The position numbers and the translations under genes were made by a program. Shown in pieces: positions 62,292 to 64,000 of a stretch of DNA of 64,000 nt (positions are counted from its first letter, which is position 1; each line of letters starts with the position of its first letter). This stretch comes from an uncultured Alistipes sp. Lineage in GTDB: Bacteria > Bacteroidota > Bacteroidia > Bacteroidales > Rikenellaceae. The stretch lies in contig CALURC010000002.1 of NCBI GenBank assembly GCA_944323075.1, forward strand, positions 1 to 64,000, written 5' to 3'. The notes beneath the pieces are model-generated. The model saw only the letters and a program-made list of their open reading frames with translations. It was not told the origin of the DNA and ran no database searches.

Positions 62292-64000
62292 TTACATCCC
62301 GAATGATCCTCCCAGCTGATTCATACTTCCCATTCCGCTTCCGATACCGATTCCTCCACTTCCACCCGAGTTGCTGCTGTTTTTCTTTTTCGCCTCCTCT
62401 TCTCTCTTCTCCATCCGTTCCTGCAACATTTTCAAATTATCGCGTGCTATCTTATTCTGCATCCGTTCCATCGTCACCGGAGCAAAAATCTGATTCATAT
62501 CCACATCGAAAACCAACTCCCAATTCTCTTTGGTCACAATCTCTTCCGAATTATTCTCGTCTACGAACATTTCAACTCGCTCAGGCTGTTTCCGCTCGGT
62601 CAACGACCCGGAGTCCCATTTCCCATTACCGTTCTGATCCTCGACCAGACGGATTTTGACAGATCCGACATCGATGTACTGAAGTTTGTGCGTTCCGCTT
62701 CGCAGATGCGCCACCTCTTTAATCAACCCGCCGTTCATGTTCAATACCTGAACGATATATTCGCTCTCGGGAGTTTTTCCCTTGATATTCAACTCCAATG
62801 TCGCATATTTATCCGGAGATTCGATCGTAAACTCCGAGCGCAACGTATCGTTGCTTTCCCTGTTGGTATTGACAAACGTACCTGCCGGAATCGTCAGCCT
62901 ATACTTCTGATTAACCTCCCACGATGCAGAAAAGGCCCACTCCCGGATCTTCAAAGTATCCTGCACAAATGTAAACGGCACCCGGACAGTATCACCGCCA
63001 CCTTCTTCTCCCGGCAACTTTTCCAGAACAATCGCTACCGTATCGAGCGACTTCAACGGATAATCGAATTTGAAAACGATATCTTTTTCAGGATTCAGTG
63101 TCGCTCCACCGGCTACCTGCACCTTAAACGGATTCGGTTCCAATTCATCCTCTTTCTTTTTCTTCTTATCATCCTCTTTTTTAGGCACACGCCATCCTAA
63201 CTTGAAGTTCTGAGTATCGGTTACAAGCCGCATCACACTATCGTGCTGTTTAAAAATCATCCTTCCCCGTAACGTATCGGGCATGGCTTCTGCCGCTGCA
63301 TCGAACCACAACACAATACTGTCATGTTTCGGGCTCATGTATTCGGTTATGATCGGAATCGTATCGCACCCTTCGAAAGTCAATTCCGAAATTTCAGGTT
63401 GCGGGGCCATAAAAGAGATCAACACCTTATTTCCCATCGGACGCTGCGCTCCTAAAAACGTCTGACGACGGTAGGGTTTATCCATAAATACCCGGAACTG
63501 AAGCTGCGGATCGGCCTGCATGTATTTCCGGACCGTATCATACCAAATTTCGAAAGGTTGCTGCCGCTCTGGATTATAGACCGAATCCAAAAAAGCCACG
63601 CGATCGGCTCCGGGCTCATAGGTTTGATTTCCGTTGTTGTCCTCCAATGCATAAATCCGGTAATCGGCCGGCCTGAGATTTTCCGCTATGAATATACCGT
63701 TCGGAAAGGATCGGGCAACACAAACCGGTGTAGCCTTGAAAAGGGTCGAATCATAGTCTGGAATCGAGTCGACTGCCGCCTCATAAAATAAAAGATAGAC
63801 ATTTCCCACGGTATCGCCCGACATCGCATCCACCGTATAACCCGACATGACCAACGAATCGATATGGTCGCCGGTAGAGAATACATAACGCAAACCTGTA
63901 TAGGGAATCGCTTCATTATTATCACAAACGCTGGATCCAAAGTTCAATGCATAGGTACGGTTCGAATCGAGATCCTCCTGCAAATCGATCTGCACCCCTC
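62292..64000 (-). CDS. Ig-like domain surface protein, 5' end cut by the window
   Basis: The reading frame enters from the right edge and 567 or more residues are visible; the true start is outside. The first visible part (LDSNRTYALNFGSSVCDNNEA) looks like the end of an SbsA-type Ig domain. Several beta-rich segments follow with Asp/Asn-rich repeats EDNNGNQTYEPGAD and EDQNGNGKWDSG, which look like calcium-binding loops. The C-terminus is a Lys/Glu helix and a Gly/Ser-rich tail (SSNSGGSGGIGIGSGMG). Similar Bacteroidota proteins are exported and of unknown function. It lies 51 bases upstream of the barrel protein, probably in one operon. Confidence 0.78.
   Translation of the reverse strand, partial: GVQIDLQEDLDSNRTYALNFGSSVCDNNEAIPYTGLRYVFSTGDHIDSLVMSGYTVDAMSGDTVGNVYLLFYEAAVDSIPDYDSTLFKATPVCVARSFPNGIFIAENLRPADYRIYALEDNNGNQTYEPGADRVAFLDSVYNPERQQPFEIWYDTVRKYMQADPQLQFRVFMDKPYRRQTFLGAQRPMGNKVLISFMAPQPEISELTFEGCDTIPIITEYMSPKHDSIVLWFDAAAEAMPDTLRGRMIFKQHDSVMRLVTDTQNFKLGWRVPKKEDDKKKKKEDELEPNPFKVQVAGGATLNPEKDIVFKFDYPLKSLDTVAIVLEKLPGEEGGGDTVRVPFTFVQDTLKIREWAFSASWEVNQKYRLTIPAGTFVNTNRESNDTLRSEFTIESPDKYATLELNIKGKTPESEYIVQVLNMNGGLIKEVAHLRSGTHKLQYIDVGSVKIRLVEDQNGNGKWDSGSLTERKQPERVEMFVDENNSEEIVTKENWELVFDVDMNQIFAPVTMERMQNKIARDNLKMLQERMEKREEEAKKKNSSNSGGSGGIGIGSGMGSMNQLGGSFGM

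Overview
The window is chromosomal DNA from a member of the Bacteroidota, most likely order Bacteroidales and possibly Rikenellaceae/Alistipes-like; the genus is an inference. Support comes from promoters of the form TTTG-N19-TAnnTTTG, few Shine-Dalgarno sequences, and lineage-typical genes: a NagB-LmbE fusion, a DUF3276 PUR protein, a DUF4296 lipoprotein, paired MutA/MutB, a PL29-N-like lipoprotein, and the rpsU-xerC-raiA block. I see no prophage, insertion sequence, CRISPR array or rRNA. It is mostly core genome with a small accessory stretch at about 40-46 kb.

Layout. 0-5.5 kb: tRNA-Thr, a biotin-dependent OadA-type carboxyltransferase, and a two-gene amino-sugar operon (NagB-LmbE fusion plus canonical NagB). 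5.5-13.4 kb, plus strand: ettA, hisS, an S41 protease, a PUR protein, mnmA, a DedA/YqaA membrane protein and aroE. 13.5-18 kb: ACT protein with phenylacetate-CoA ligase, an unidentified membrane protein, tRNA-Val and pgk. 18-24.5 kb: Lrp regulator with queD, polA, and rnr facing it. 24.7-33.6 kb, minus strand: GH106-like hydrolase, raiA-xerC, rpsU, then an apparent trxB-luxE-like-ubiD-HhH operon. 33.8-40 kb: M23/LysM lipoprotein, gtrA-uvrB, mntP and dnaG. 40-46 kb: a 1036-residue coiled-coil lipoprotein, a small HTH regulator, an alkaline-phosphatase-superfamily hydrolase and a DUF4840-like lipoprotein. 46-52 kb: mutB-mutA and a GH20 hexosaminidase. 52.5-57.6 kb: a five-gene heterodisulfide-reductase-like operon ending in a haem/Fe-S membrane protein. 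57.7-64 kb: amidohydrolase, DUF4296 lipoprotein, LolC/FtsX-like permease, rbfA, an outer-membrane beta-barrel protein and the 3' part of an Ig-like surface protein.

How the genes fit together. GH20, the GH106-like enzyme and the amino-sugar operon suit glycan and GlcNAc use. The OadA-type enzyme and methylmalonyl-CoA mutase suit succinate/propionate fermentation. The Hdr-like operon (HdrC, HdrB, HdrA, a small ferredoxin-like protein and a cytochrome-b/CCG membrane subunit) probably moves electrons between a flavin/Fe-S module and menaquinone. Its donor and acceptor are unknown, and it is the most interesting system here. Other items worth testing are the NagB domain that has lost catalytic residues in the LmbE fusion, three regularly spaced LF motifs that resemble beta-clamp binding sites in the Pol I linker, a probably leaderless uvrB mRNA, and two long out-of-frame gene overlaps (rbfA and the amidohydrolase).
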